Assembly (NCBI RefSeq): GCF_021134715.1
Contig: NC_060019.1
Coordinates: 11,174,001 to 11,238,000, forward strand
Direction: 5' to 3'
Source: Daphnia pulex
Lineage: Eukaryota; Arthropoda; Branchiopoda; Diplostraca; Daphniidae
DNA length: 64,000 nucleotides
The translations under genes were made by a program, and so were the position numbers. Below the pieces are notes generated by a model. It was not told where the DNA came from and searched no databases. It worked only from the letters and a program-made list of their open reading frames with translations. How positions within the stretch are numbered: the stretch's first letter is position 1; each line of letters begins with the position of its first letter. Positions 37,101 through 50,900 of the stretch are shown piece after piece.

Positions 37101-39908
37101 ACTGCGGGATGAATGCGAGAGCAAACTGCTGGCCAAATAGGGAGGAGGAGAGAGGCAGCCAACAGACTCGTCTACTACACCAGCAGCTGGGCGGTGCAAC
37201 AGCTTCAACCTGGCGCGCAGTCGTCAACCCAAAACCACCAGTCGTATATTTTATTCTTTTTCTGTCATCATCACTCGAGGTCTTGGACGACCTGTTGCTA
37301 CACACCAAGTCTCCGCTTTTATTTCTTATACTATACACATCCAAAAGGAATGTGTCGATGTTATAATACATAGAAATGTTGGTTGTCTTTGTGGTCGCTT
37401 TTAATTATGGGAGGGGCATGCGCATTTGTCGCCCAGCTGACGAAACAACACGCAAACTGATGTACAACTCGGCTAATAAAATAACACGAAATGCTGCGCA
37501 GTATAGGAAAATGAGAGGGGCTGCTGGCAAATTGGCCAACAACGAGAACCCTTTGACTGTCCTGTCAAACGGCCGTTGGTCGAATCTCAAAAGTTGTTGT
37601 TGTTGTTGAAGCACACCGCTGCCAAGCAGCAGCAGAGGGTCGTTCTCGGTATTGCAATCTTATCTTCACTTATCTTAATTAAAAAAAGAGGAACTCGACG
37701 GGTATATGGCATCTAGGCTCATGCGGGCATCATCATCATTATTACGGTCTGCTTTTCTATGAAGCCATCCAATATTGATTGCGCCCAAAGGCAACTTGGA
37801 TATAGTAATACTGATGCAGGGCCCTGGGCCCTGTGCATCCGCATATCGTAATCATTTGTCTCCATAATTGATGGCATTTTCCATCGGCTCTCGTCACTAT
37901 GACAGCATAGCCATTACTTGGTTTCCTATCCGGACAGCAGCACCTTTACATATACTGTAATTAAAAAGTATATGGGCAAAGCAAATTGATATAATAAAGA
38001 ATGAAAAAACCAAAAGCGCTATGTAGCTCTCTATTTTGTTACTTGGAATTTGCACAAGCCGACTCATCATTTCATGGCTGGGTCGTCTTGATTACATCCG
38101 CCGCTCCTCCGGTTGGATGCACCATCGCTCCCAGCTGTATAGTATGCCAGGGCCTCCTTAGATTTCCTTCCTGGGCGACAATCACACTAGAAATCATATA
38201 TAAGCTATAGTTCTCTTCTTTTTGTGTGAGTAGTAGTGTAGGTCTAACATCTCTTTTAATACTATTTTTTCCAGCCCGTTGAAGGTTCCCGGTGACCCGC
38301 AACTATTTGGTGACGCCCGCAGCAGCGGCCTATGATATATTGAATTGTATAGAAAGGATCTGCATGATGCTCCATGGCCGACACGAAATCAATAATTACA
38401 GCACGACGCTTAAGAGATATATATAACGGGTATAAATTATATCGAGTCAGTTTACGCAACCTTGTTGTGACGTCCTTAACAACGGAGAGACCAGCAGCCC
38501 AGTCACGAAAAGGGGAAACGGGAGCTATAGTCTCTCCAGCAGCAGCGCGCGTTGCACGGTTACGCCCAAAAAATCAATACAACCCACTCGGCACTCTCCT
38601 TTGTGCATTCTTCGTCCAGGTGTGCTCCGCTGCTACTCTCTCCTTTAAACAGCACGCACTCTTTACTCGCCCCTAAAAACTCCCGATGTGGAAAAGGGGA
38701 AAAAAAGGGAGTAAGACGGCGGCCATTATAGGTAGTGGGTACTATAGCATATATAACCTCGTTTACTATAACCAAACCTATTTGTCATCTAGCCTTTTAT
38801 TGATTGATGGCAGCAGAATATGAAGGGGGTAAAAATACAATAGTTTGTAACGCCACCTGTAATGTCTTGCTTCACCTGAAAAATTTGCCATCAATAAGGA
38901 ATGACAGATATGTATATAGATAATACCCATAACGATGGAAGACGACAGCCAGAGATGATGCACTATCGATTATGATTAGAGTACAGGACTAGACTTCCTT
39001 CCATGAATTATTATTATTATTATTTTTCTACCTAACCATGAACTTTTGGGGCAATTATTGGTCCCCATCAAAAGTTATGAACCCAAGAAAGTTGACATCC
39101 GTCGTCCGGAATCCGCTTTTGTTGATTCGGGTGGTGCATTTCCAGCACTATAAATTCGTGATTTTCATGGCTAACAGCGCAGCAGAGAGATTTAGCTTGT
39201 TATCGCAACAGTGTTGACTTTCTCTATCGCCGTGAATCGTGACAATCATCGGGAAATGTTGACCGTCTTTTCCTTTTTCTTCTTCCCAGCTCCCCCCCCC
39301 CCCCACGGGAAATCGAAGGAAGACGTTGTTGTTATGACGGAGAACAAACTTCCTTTCTGACTATCTAATCAGTTACCTCCCCCCCCAAACGTTTCGCAGA
39401 GTGCTAACGCGTTTGCGTATATCTAACGCCAAACTCTTTTTTTCTTTGTGTGTGTGTCTTTTTGTGTTGTCGCTGTGGCCCTACGGTCGTCGATCCGGTT
39501 GTCTATATGCGCGCGTTTCCTCCATCCATCCACCCAACCCCCCTTTCTTTTTGATCTGTTGCACTTTTCATGAGTCGCTGCGCTCACGATACCGGCAGCA
39601 GCCTCATCCCACGTTTCTTCGGCTGTATATAGATATCCTATTATCTATAACACACACAAACGCAAATCGAGTATCCTTCCGTATTCGATTCCAGTCCACA
39701 TCCGCCCGGACGCGGAAGACTATATCCTTCACTTACCTATAAAATAAAATAGATATATAATATAGCACTGCATCCGAATGTTTTTATTGGATAAACTGGG
39801 AAATTTATGTATAAATAGATTTCTTATTTTATTTTTATTTTTTTTTGTACACAATGGAAAATGTTGCCTTTTTCTGGTGTTGGAGAGTCTTTTTACAACG
39901 TAATCCCA
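37101..39908. other. Intergenic region
   Basis: About 2.8 kb with no supportable gene. It has an ATT microsatellite at about 39008-39025, a 13-base C run at 39292-39304, and CT/GT-rich tracts. Open frames here overlap in several frames and look random. Confidence 0.55.
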
Positions 39909-41869
39909 TTAGGGAGTGAAAGGGGGCACTCGTATGATGGTGCACTTCAGCATGGCGACACCTGCATCCAGTCAAAGTTAAGGAAAAGGCTTTTAGAGTT
40001 TTACATTTTTCGTGCAACTGTTAGTCGATGGTCCGTTTTTTTATTTTTTTTACCTGAAGGGTTGACGTCGACCTGGATGGCCTGATCCGGTGAAATGATT
40101 CCAACGTCTTTGTGCTCATTCAGTTCGCGGACGTGGTAGCCATCGCCGGAATCTAAACCCAATTCACGCAGTGGAACGGTGACTTGCGACGGCGTTCCAT
40201 CAACACGCCGATTAAGGACGACGATGGCCCACGAATATCGTTGGCCGCTCTTGGGCAAGACGGGCTTGGTCCAAATTTCGATTCCTTGTTTCTTTTTCGA
40301 ATAAAGAAGAAGACAATTTAGAATTAGTTCTTGATTCAATAAAAATGGAAATAAAATCACGTACTTTGTAAACTCTTCTTCCCTGGACGCCCAGGGGGTC
40401 CTGGTTGACAGCAATAATTTCAGTGTTGAGCAAGATAGCTTTGAATTCAGGTCGAATGGTTCTCAAATCGACCGACATTAAAAGAGGGGAAGCCATGATG
40501 GCCCACATGCACATTTGAGCGCGACTTTGCTCGTAACTCAAACCGAAATTTCCAATGATCAGCTGCACGTGAAATACATTTTAGTAGTTTGTTGAGGTTT
40601 CTTTGTTTTCACATGAACAAAAGTTGAGATACCATGTCCGGATCATTCCAGTGGCCAGGCCCGGCCAGGGGAATCAAAGTGTCTTGGTTATCCCCGTAAT
40701 AATCGATGATTGAAGTAACGCTCTGCCACGAGTCCTTTTTTATTGGAAACATTTTACTGTTTGAACTTTTGGGTTTCATTCAATACAAAATCATTTGAAT
40801 CAAATAAATACCTGAATATCTTCAAAGTTGCGCCAAAGATTGCAGGTTTTGCTGATGGTTGCGTAATCAGGCTGAAATTCAAAGAGAGAAATGAATAGTT
40901 TTGTTAACTACAAATAATGCATCAGAAATAATTACCTCCATTTTGGTAACTAGTTGATAGAACGGCCAAGAACACGAGTATATCATTGAGCGGCCAGTGC
41001 GGTTAAGATAATATCCGAATTCGGGGTAACCTTAATGTTGGAAGAACAACGGTACTTCAATTTTCCACCAATTGCAAGGCTACAGCTAGTACTCAAAGAC
41101 AAAATATTATTTTACCTTTATCCATTTGAGATGGGAATGAATAACAGCCGTCTAGTTTGACATAGTCAACTTTCCAGTCCGCAAAAGTTTGAGCGTCCAA
41201 TTTCATGTTGTTCAAAATACCCTTAATAAATATATTGAAAACAAATTACTTTTTAACCATTCTGAAAATATAAACAGTAAAGCAAAAAATCAATTTACTG
41301 GGTAGCCAGCGCAAGTGTAGTTTCCATAATCTTCGTAAATTCCAAATCGCAAGCCACGGGAGTGTATCTTTAAAAAAAATACAAAAAAAATATAATTAAA
41401 TGAGTTATTTGCGGAGATAAGATATTTTACTTCAAAGAAATGATAATCGTCTCACATAATCGGAAAGTGCTGGTATGCCACTAGGGAATCGAATGGGATC
41501 GGCTTTCAATCTGCCATCAGAATCTCTTACTTTATCCAACCAGCAGTCGTCCAAGCTAATTAAATTGTAACCAGCTTTGGCATAGCCTTCTGAGACCAGA
41601 AGATCAGCCATCTCCATAAATAATCGTTCACTACAGAGTAAAGATTGTTTAAGAAAAAATTCCTGGAATGAAACATTTTACTTTATTAAAAAGGAAATTG
41701 TTTGGAACCTGATGCAGTGCTTTGGATCATTGACACAGTCGGTGTTGCATCTAAATCTCTGCCACGCCAGCCACCCCATTGGTGGAGACAATGCCAAACC
41801 ATTATCAAGGCAGTGTGAAAATGACGAGAAACTTAATATCACCAAGCATATTTGAAAAAATATCTCCAT
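39909..41869 (-). CDS. NAGA: Lysosomal alpha-galactosidase / alpha-N-acetylgalactosaminidase (GH27)
   Basis: Ten minus-strand exons (41869-41709, 41630-41456, 41367-41299, 41221-41116, 41030-40936, 40871-40812, 40734-40633, 40562-40365, 40291-40054, 39961-39909) give 418 residues; human NAGA has 411. A signal peptide (residues 1-20) is followed by [19 protein letters not shown]. The GH27 nucleophile is Asp159 in YVKLDGC and the acid/base is Asp220 in [11 protein letters not shown]. Family segments [16 protein letters not shown] and [11 protein letters not shown] are intact. Retaining exo-glycosidases of this clade remove terminal alpha-Gal or alpha-GalNAc from glycolipids and glycoproteins in lysosomes. 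The substrate pocket reads SCSWPFY: Ser191 is NAGA-like (GLA has Glu), while Phe194 replaces the NAGA Ala and the GLA Leu. NAGA is therefore the better label, but specificity is uncertain. Exon 9 starts after an AAAAAG acceptor, which keeps KKQGIEIW in frame. Confidence 0.88.
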
Positions 41870-42389
41870 TGGATTGTTTTGAACGTTTTCAAAGCGGATA
41901 TTCGACACTGGTCTAAGCTTCTCGTCAATATATGTTTCACAACCTATAAGAGAAACGGCATACAATCAGAGATCTGCGAGAATACTAGATTCTGTTCTAG
42001 ATTAAATAAATAATAACTGCAAGAAACGACAGCTGTCGTAACAAAAACCTCAATTCTCAGTGACGGCGGTATTGTTACTCAAGAGCCCGTATTATTTTGA
42101 TATGACACTTGACACTTGCTTTTGTTTTGATTTTTATATTGAATTGTTCTCAGCAGATGGCTTTTCTTCGCCACCTAGCGACTGAAAAAGGTAGTTTTTA
42201 CATTCTTGTTTTGTCACTTAATCAGCGAATGGTGAATCGGTGATGTTGTTCGAGTCTGACTATTCGAGTTATTTGCCACGTAACTTCCGAGTTTCGTCAC
42301 ACTTGTGAGGCTATTTTATTATAAGAATCCAACGTAAAGCACCGAAAATTGCGCATAGGAAAAAAAACAACGAGTGGGGATACTCTGCC
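41870..42389. promoter_or_regulatory. Divergent promoter region, NAGA and Bet1-like genes
   Basis: 520 bases separate the start codons of two genes transcribed away from each other. No TATA box was found. A CCACCTAGCGACTG site lies at 42171-42184 (see the repeated CTAGCG motif). Confidence 0.45.
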
Positions 42390-42890
42390 ATGGGTATAAA
42401 ATTCAATCTATTTTGCCGTGTAACCATCTTGGTTTAGAATTTCTTCTCCTGCTGCTAGCCTTTCTCTGAAATCTAGTGTTCTACTTTTGAGTGAAATGTT
42501 ATTTTTATTTAGGTCCCGCTCAAGATGACGTGGTGGAAGAGCAAAATGAGCGTCTTGCCCAGGAACTAGCCGGAAAAGTATCAAGATTAAAAAGTGTAAG
42601 TTGCTGCCACTGCTTTATTCTTCCAAAATTGTTAATTGTGTCTAACTTCTTATTTTTTTTAGCTGGCATTTGAAATTGAACATGAAACAAAGGATCAAAA
42701 TAGCTTTTTAAATGGAATGGTTGATGATTTTGACAGCTCACACAGTCTTTTGGGGAAAAGCATGGGAAGAGTCAAGAACATTTTAAACATGGGAAGCGGT
42801 AACAGGAAAACTATGTGCTATGTTGGGTTTCTCATATTTGCCTTTTTCATTCTTGTTTACTACACATCATCTTTATTTAGCAGAAATTAA
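42390..42890 (+). CDS. BET1L: Bet1-like Golgi SNARE
   Basis: Three coding exons, 42390-42393, 42513-42595 and 42663-42890, give 104 residues. The first coding exon is only ATGG, completed by the next exon to Met-Gly-Pro-Ala-Gln. The Qc-SNARE helix runs from VVEEQNERLAQELAGKVSRL through DQNSFLNGMVDDFDSSHSLL (about residues 8-73). A single C-terminal membrane anchor (CYVGFLIFAFFILVYYTSSLF) and a three-residue tail follow. Such tail-anchored SNAREs act in ER-Golgi or intra-Golgi vesicle fusion. The LKSLAFEI and LNGM segments look closer to BET1L (GS15) than to BET1, but the distinction is not firm. Length fits the family. Confidence 0.85.
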
Positions 42891-43295
42891 AATACACTTG
42901 TACATTCCACATTATAAATAGTAATGTTAAAAACTTAAACTTAGTTAAGAAAATACCACTACTTAACAACAAATTGGATTATTAACGATTGGATTTGTAT
43001 AAATTAATAACGAGTGCGAATGCAGAAATTTTGAGGGGTAACCAAAAAGTGGATTTCGAAGTTTTCTCTAATTTTTTTTTATTTCAAAAATAAATTCCAA
43101 CATCGTCGTATAATATAATTTTTTTTTTAAATTAAACTGCGCACTGCTGGATATTTCATCTAATAAAAAAATCTGCGATTATTGCCGAATAACAGTTATT
43201 TTTACGTGTGAAATGTAAAATACGAAATAATTGAGAAAACGGTATGGCAAGTAGGAGGTGTGTTGTTGTTTATTCGTTTTGACATAACGTTTACG
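42891..43295. other. Short intergenic region
   Basis: AT-rich 3' flank of the Bet1-like gene and upstream region of NAXE, with an AATAAA near 43088. Nothing else seen. Confidence 0.6.
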
Positions 43296-44378
43296 ATGCG
43301 TTCTGCTGTCGGCAGCATCAGTTTACTCGGCAAAATATTTACTTATAGGAATTCTCAAATCTACAGGAAAAGTCAAACATTTCCATTGATACGATCAACA
43401 CATTCGTTTAAAATGCATCCCCATAGTTATCTCAACCAATCCGATGCAATTGCACTTGATGTGGAGCTTTTCAACTATTTTGGAGTCGAACAGTTAATGG
43501 AACTGGCAGGATTAAGGTGTAAAGCTTGATAAGCCTTAAAATAATAATTTCTGTAGATTGTATTTAGTTGTTTATTTTCTTTCATCAGTTGTGCATCAGC
43601 AATTGCAGAAGGATTTCCAGAATCCAAAAATGTATTGATTGTTGTAGGTCCAGGGAATAATGGAGGAGATGGACTTGTTTGTGCAAGACATTTGAAAATG
43701 TTTGGGTATTATAATCTGAGGTACTTGCAGCAGCAGTTTTTTTTACATGTCTCTTATTTCTTTTATAGCTACTGTCCTGAAATCTTCTATCCCAAGCGTA
43801 CAGCCAAGACTCTCTATGAAAATCTTACAAAGCAGTGTGAACTGTTTGAAATCCCATTTTTAACAGCATGCCCAACTACTGAAGACTTGAATTCAAAATA
43901 CTCACTTGTTGTCGATGCACTATTTGGCTTTAGCTTCAAAGCTCCTGTCCGAAAGGAATTCACTGAGATTATTGACAATATGCTACACATGTCTACACCC
44001 TGCTGCAGTATTGATATTCCCAGTGGTACAGGAATTCATTTGTTCTTATTGTGCTAGCATTTTTCATACATACAAGTGTGCTATTAAATATTGTCTGGTA
44101 CTTGCAGGCTGGGATGTTGAAAATGGGCCACTTGATCAAGATAATTCCTTAAAGCCAGCCATGCTTATTTCTTTGTCTGCGCCGAAATTGTACAGTATTT
44201 ACTTCACGTTCATATTATCTCTGGTTCAAAAATAATTAAAGTCGATTATGGCAGGTGCGCAAGATTTTTCCACGGGATCCATTTTTTAGGGGGTCGTTTT
44301 ATTGCACCTGCATTGGCTACGAAATACAAACTAAAATTACCAAATTATCCTTCAACGCATAATTGCGTAAGATTATAA
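43296..44378 (+). CDS. NAXE: NAD(P)H-hydrate epimerase
   Basis: Five exons, 43296-43516, 43589-43705, 43769-44025, 44108-44189 and 44255-44378, give 266 residues. The N-terminus is basic and Ser/Thr-rich, a plausible mitochondrial targeting peptide. A second Met at 43411 ([12 protein letters not shown]) could start a cytosolic form. Family motifs in order: [81 protein letters not shown] and [16 protein letters not shown], ending NCVRL. The enzyme interconverts R and S forms of damaged hydrated NAD(P)H so that the dehydratase NAXD can repair it. Exon 4 must use the GTACAG donor after 44189; reading through it gives a false C-terminus. Confidence 0.93.
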
Positions 44379-44993
44379 TATGTTTATCAGCAGGGCCCAG
44401 CAGAGCCGTAATAAATACACGATTTCAAAAGCAATGTCTTCATATTAATTATTTTATACTAATTAGTATTAAATTATTTTTAATAAAATCTTGTTTGAAA
44501 AGATTTTTGGTAAAAAGTTGTCAGCTGTCTGATGGCATAATCTTTGCTACGCGTTTCACAGAAGAATATATTACCGTCAGCAACCTGATTATTCACTAGC
44601 TAATACCGGTTCTTCAGGTGTAAAGGTGTAAAAGTAATAATAATTGAACTATCCATCAATGCGCAAGTATCTTACAAGCTTTTTTTAATATTTACAAAAA
44701 AAAAATACTTTAAAATCATATTCATGGATCGCGTTTTCAGAAGAAAAATATATATGTTAATTTTTTGTGAAAGAAATTTTTCTCTAATAATGGACTTTTA
44801 TAAAAAAATTATCAATTAAAAAGTTTATGTTGTGAATGGAACTTTCAAATACGCTATATTCATTCTCTTGTGATACATAACATAGCCCTTATTAGTAATC
44901 TAGATTGCTTCATAGAACGGGAGAACACGTTTCGCATTCAAAAAAGTTCAATCGCGCGCGTTTATTCTCTCAGTTGTTTGTCAACCTTCGAAA
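44379..44993. other. Intergenic region
   Basis: AT-rich 600-base spacer containing the 3' flank of NAXE and the Rictor promoter. No TATA box or other element recognised. Confidence 0.6.
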
Positions 44994-47900
44994 ATGGAGG
45001 TGCCTCGACGATTGGGGCGAACTGTCAAACGTAAATTTTTATTTATTTTTTTTGTTTTACTATAGGAAATTAATTTTCCTACAGTATTTCTGTTTTGTGT
45101 GCAAGCTTTCTACATTGTTTGATATTTAATCTTGAATCCTGTTTCTTCATCTAGTAAATGCTACTTCAGATGTGCTAGTTTCTTCAGCAATTGTGAATGG
45201 TAACCCTCAAACTGGTAAACTACAAATTTATAGACAAATACTTTATTATGTTTTATTGGTGACTGACTTCCTTGTACTATAAATGTCAAGACCTGACTCC
45301 CAGCATTAAGGATGCTTTGCTGCAAATGTGCTGCAAAGATGTTGTTACCCTTGGCAAACCTCAACACATAGGATCGGTTTTAAATGTAATCTCAAAGCAT
45401 ATTGAGAAGAAAGGCTGTGACAGCATTGGACTGGACATTTTGGATTTTTTTATATGGTCTCAAAAGAAGAGTTATATACTTTGTTGTGTATCAGTATTGA
45501 AAGATCCTTTTTTTTCCAGTCTACGAATTGCTTTGATCAACGACAGCAAAGCCGTAAGAGCTGCTGGTCTAAGGATAATTAGACTGTGCTTAAAAAATGA
45601 AGAATATGCACAAAAATTGGTTCAAGCAGATCTTCATTACTTCATTGCAAAGTATTATAAAGAATGAAATATAGAGGAACAAGCATATTAAGCTATATCT
45701 TTTGGTTCTCTAATAGGTGTCTGGATGTGCTCGTGGATAACATGGCAGAACGTGCTCAAGCCTTGAGATTATGTAGGAGATTGATGCTGGTTGATCCACC
45801 ATCATTCCCTGTTGCTCTGGCGCGTTCAATTGTAGCTCTTGCTTTTGATGGCACCAAAGAAAAGGACCGTTTAGTACGAGCATCTTTGGCTATTCTAGCT
45901 GAACTTTGTAAGGTTTATTTCTATTAAAAGCCAAATCAAGACATCAATCCATTGAATTCAATCCATTTATAGGTATCGTAAACCCATCCGTGTTCGTTGC
46001 CAGCGGAGGTGTTCGATGTTTCTCATCTGCTGTTTTAGATTGCTCCTCTGCTCGTATGCAAGAAGCTATGATGGCATCCCTACTCTACCTATTCGACACA
46101 GAGCCGCGACGTGAGCTTTCGAAATTAAACCTGCGATTTCTGATTGCTCCCTATAGTGATTTCCACTATAGACACTACATAGATGCAGGAGAAGGAAACA
46201 ATTCATCTACTACGACAGATGATCGTGAGCTTCGTCTACTCTGCGCTAAGCAAGCACTGCTTACAGTTCTTAGGTCTTGGAATGGAGTATTACATGTTAT
46301 GAGCTGCAAAATTCTTGAAGACCTAGTCAAAGTCTTGCTCCCATGTCACTTGGAAACCAGGGCAAGTTCTTTCATCTTGATTGGATAGCTTGGTGGTTTA
46401 TAATTAAATGACAATTACATTTTCATATAGAAATCAATGTTGGAATTCTTCTATACACTTCTGCGGTTACCACTGCCGGAATGGACGGACGAATTTTCCG
46501 TAGCGCTTCTAGCTACTGATCCGTCCCGTGTACAGGACGCCTGGAAGCTGCAGGAAGGCTATGTAGCTGCAGAAGGCAAATGTCTACTACCGCACATTTC
46601 CAAATTCAGACCAAATCTTGTATTAAACCATATGGCCTTGTTGGTTTACTGCTTGGTTGAAGCCAGATTAGTCCAGACACTTGTGGAAGTAATTACGACA
46701 AGTGACACTTTTATATCGGTCCGAGCAACAATTTTGCTGGGTACACTCTCGCATAATATAATAAATATTAACTATTATTATTAAATTATGAATCTGTTCC
46801 TTTTTAGGAGAGTTATTGCATTTAAGTAGTACTTTGCTGCCACCCTCCTGTCACGGGACAAAAATGTGTCTGCCTCAATTAGTTGACTGCATTACGTCAC
46901 TTAAAAGCGACCCAGTGAAACGCCACCGAGCCGCCCAAGCAGCAGCAGCCCTCTCCAAAATTCACCAACTTAAGAAAAAAGGAATCGTTCCCTACAGTTT
47001 AGCTCTTAAACAAATCGTTGAATTAGAAAGAAGAGCATCGTGCAACAAACACTCCTCCGTGAGATACAAGAAAACTGAGGAGAATGCAACCAACATCCAT
47101 CGAGACGAGACGGAGTTTCAGACCAATGGAGAAATGGAATCAGAGGTATGAATTTGTGTTCGCCCATTATAAAATAAATCAGATTTTAAAAATTTGGAAT
47201 TTGTAGATGAGATCCAGCAGAGATTCTGATAGCGTTCTTTCAGCACTTTCTCGAGACTGTGGAGTCCTGGCGCAAAAAGATTCATTGATTTGGAACTGGT
47301 CCGTTTTATCCAATCTTTTCTTGGTAAAGATTATCTCATAGAAATCCATCTTTTCTTAAATAATCGAATTTTGTATAAACTTGTTATTGATTTATTATTA
47401 GTGGAGTAAGATGAATTCTTGCGCGTTGGAAGATTCGAATTTGAGATCGATTTTCCGTCGGGTAATGCAATTCTACAAGCCCACTAGCAATCAGTTTTGT
47501 CAATGCGAATTTAATAATAGCCGTATGCGTCTGTATTCGACCGTTGGTTGTTATCTGATGGATTCTCTTACAGTTATTGAAGAGGTAATCTTTTTCTTCT
47601 ATTTGAATTTATGGTTTGTTATTAAATTTTTTGGTCGATTTTTATTTTTACAGTTGGAATGTGAAAAGATTTTGGCCGAATTTCTGGATGATGTTAGCAG
47701 TGCAATCCGTGATATTTCTCTGGCTTCTTCGGCTCATGACTGCCTACTAAGTCCTGGGCGACTTTCTACAACAGCTTGCCGGGATTACTTCCTTTTTATC
47801 GGTCGATTGAGCAGCACCGCTAATGGAATTATCGCTTTGGAGAAAGCTGGCATTTTTCAAGAGTACTACATCAAAATTCATGTTTCTTTCCCTCAATAGT

Positions 47901-50900
47901 GTTACTTACTTATTTTTTTATCAAACAACAGCCTTTTAGAACTGGTAGCTAGTACAAATCACGATTGCTACTTGAAGGTTATCGCTTCCACGCTCAATTT
48001 CCATACCGACGGGTATGCTAGGTAAACAAACAAAAGTTCCATTCATCATTTCTCAACTTTTAGGAATTTATATCGAATTATTATTGATGCAGGGCTATCT
48101 TGAAAAAGATTTTACTTGGAACCGTGGAATCCGGCAGAATTTATGCCACGCATCATATACGAGTGCTATTGCGAGCCGCAGAAGAGCATGGAACAACAAG
48201 CACGCTCGCAAAGTGGGTTATACCCTTACTGCTTAATCAACTTAATGATAAATGTCGAGCCGTAGTCATAGCTGCTGCCGATATTCTCGATGAAGCCACC
48301 GACGATCCAGTAGGAGAATCACTTGCAACTTCTTGTTCTGATGTTCATTAATGTATTTTTGAAATAGGCTTGCATTGAAGTGCTGATTCCGCTTCAGACG
48401 CAATTTGTTCAGTTAATTCAAGATCAGGAAAAACAACATTTAGATTCTCGCGCACGATTATTGCTAATTAAAACGCTGTCAATCATGTCCGGATTCAAAC
48501 ATTGGCAAGAAACCTTCGTTGAAACGGAAAACACAAAGATTTCCCTTGTTCAACAAGAATTGGATCAGTGGATTAGCCACCTAAACGTTCGGTAAAATCT
48601 GATCAAGCCTTACAATCACGTCTATTTTCTAACATTTTCTGTCTGCAGGTATGTGCAGTTGGTTGAAAGTGATTTAGCTGATGGATTGACTCAGCATCAA
48701 CGAGCTGAAGATGGTATTTGTTTAATATAAGCGTGATATCGCCATCAATATTCTAAAACCACTATTTAGGTCGCTATGGTCGCCTGAGCAACGTCCGACA
48801 TGCAATTCGAGATCTGCCTATGCCTCCCCATCTTTTCTCTCAGTTAAATCAACACCGAGAAGGACTAGACTTTCTGCGTACTTCAGGGCAGCTTTCTAAG
48901 CTCTTCACGGTAGTACCTCATCTTTCCACCGAGCTAACAAAGAAAATGTACCTTCAATTTAAGGGTTTCTCCTATACTGCAGGTGGTTACTAATGGATCC
49001 ATTGAAACGGAAGAAGAAATATTGGAACTCAAAGCCGCTGTGTGGGCTTGTGCTCATTTAGGAACCTCAGAATCTGGGGTTGCGTTACTGGAGTCGGCTC
49101 AGGTGGTGGAAGCCTTGGTTCGTATTGCTTCGTTCTCAACTATCTTGACGCTGAGGGGCACGGCTTTTTTCGCTCTCAATCTGGTCGCTGTGACAACTGC
49201 CGGAGTGGATATTCTTGCTCGATTTGGTAAGATATATTTCGAGGAGTATTTACTAGAGATTAAGAGCTGGTTTATTTATCGAGTTGTCTCTTTCAGGCTG
49301 GGCTTCCATCAAACGACACCATGGCGAACTATGGCATGTGTTGGATGATTCCGAGTGGAATTCTCTTTATTTCCAGCATGTCAATGATCCATTCGTACTC
49401 AAAGACAGCATCCGGCTCAATGTAGAGCGCGAGCGTCTACGTACTGTTAGCCAGAGTTCTTGTCACAGCGTCACTTTTGCCGCTGATGAAAGAGAAGATA
49501 CGAAAACGGCATCGATAGTGACATCAACTCCTCGTCAAAGAACCGGTTCGCTTGGCCAGCCGACTGGCTGCTGGGAAACAGACTCGCAGCCCTATTCTCT
49601 CGAAGGTTCTTCCATCAATTTCGATTCGGATTCCGATCGTTCGTCTGATGTTGCAAGCGCTGAAGGTGCCATTCGCAGTTGTCGAAGAGCATACACGTTG
49701 CCCCTGTCAACGCAAACCCCCGGACAAGAGTACGCTCCTCACTTCCGCAGCTTTAGCGATTCACATTATCCAATGGCAGATGACGCTTCGTGTGTGGTTC
49801 CCACTTCGCCTAGTAGCCGGCCAAAGAGAGAGTCGCGCATTTGGAGTAAATTACGGACTAGTTTGCGATTGCGTCGATCTAAGCGTTTCTCCCTGCCCGT
49901 GCGAGATGTTTTCTACGTACCGCCAGACACTCCAAAGGTTATCCAATTGCTCCGAACGGAACTGACGGACGGAGCCCTGGGATCAGCAGAAGATACACTT
50001 TCCTCGTCCGCTGCGGAAGACGCGTCTAGTGAAGACGACGATAAAGAAGAAGCGGATGCTACTCCGTTACACTTTGAATATCAACTCAATCGCATCGGTT
50101 CGATTTTGAGTCGATTAAAATCGGTTCCCTATAAAAGAAGACCCCGAATTTTCAGCTCGTCGAGCAACAGGTCTGGTTGCTACATTGGACTCTGTCTGCC
50201 GATTCGGCTCTCGTACCTACACCCACCGTCGGATTGGTTTGAGCAACCCGATCTTATGATTAATACCATCAGCTTATCGAACATGACGCTCAATGAAGAG
50301 CCTCAGTTTGTTCATGAAAGCCAACACTGTATCATTTGCTCCAAAGATCCTTCCGTCCTTGACGTGGAATCAGAATCAAGTAAATTTCATTTAATAGTTT
50401 ATATTTAGTTAATCAAGCATTATTTTAACAATTTATACTTTTTAACAACAGAACAAACCGAGGAAGAAAAGTGGCTGGTAAGAAAAGAACTATTGCGACT
50501 AGTGACCAATATGGGGAGCTCTGTTGGTTTGAATGCCAACGAACAAGGTCTTCTCAGGTATGTATTTTGATTAAGATGTGATCAAATATTAATTAAAAAA
50601 AAAAAACGTGTCAAATATTGAATTTATCGACTGTAGGTTGAAGCAACGATTTCCATGGGCATTTCACGATGTTTGTCTCTTCTCAGATGTCTGCTACATT
50701 ATGGCCTCGTACGGTTACCGGTTGCGCGCGCGCCGTTTCCTTCACGAGTTATTTATGGACTCGCCGTTTGACGAGGTGAGATAAATGATTTTTCACTGTA
50801 TTGACTACTCGTAAGCGCTAGCCAACGGCTTGTGACGAGCGAAGAGTTTACACGACATGGCGTCCAAGCATTAGTAGAAGCGCCACAAGACTCTTTAGTT

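Noticed and set aside
31897-39304. Two 13-base C runs (31897-31909 and 39292-39304) as functional elements
   Set aside because: Simple homopolymers, prone to assembly error, with no supporting context.
44185-44235. Read-through C-terminus of NAXE after SAPK
   Set aside because: It lacks the conserved LGGRF segment, which is recovered by splicing 44189 to 44255.
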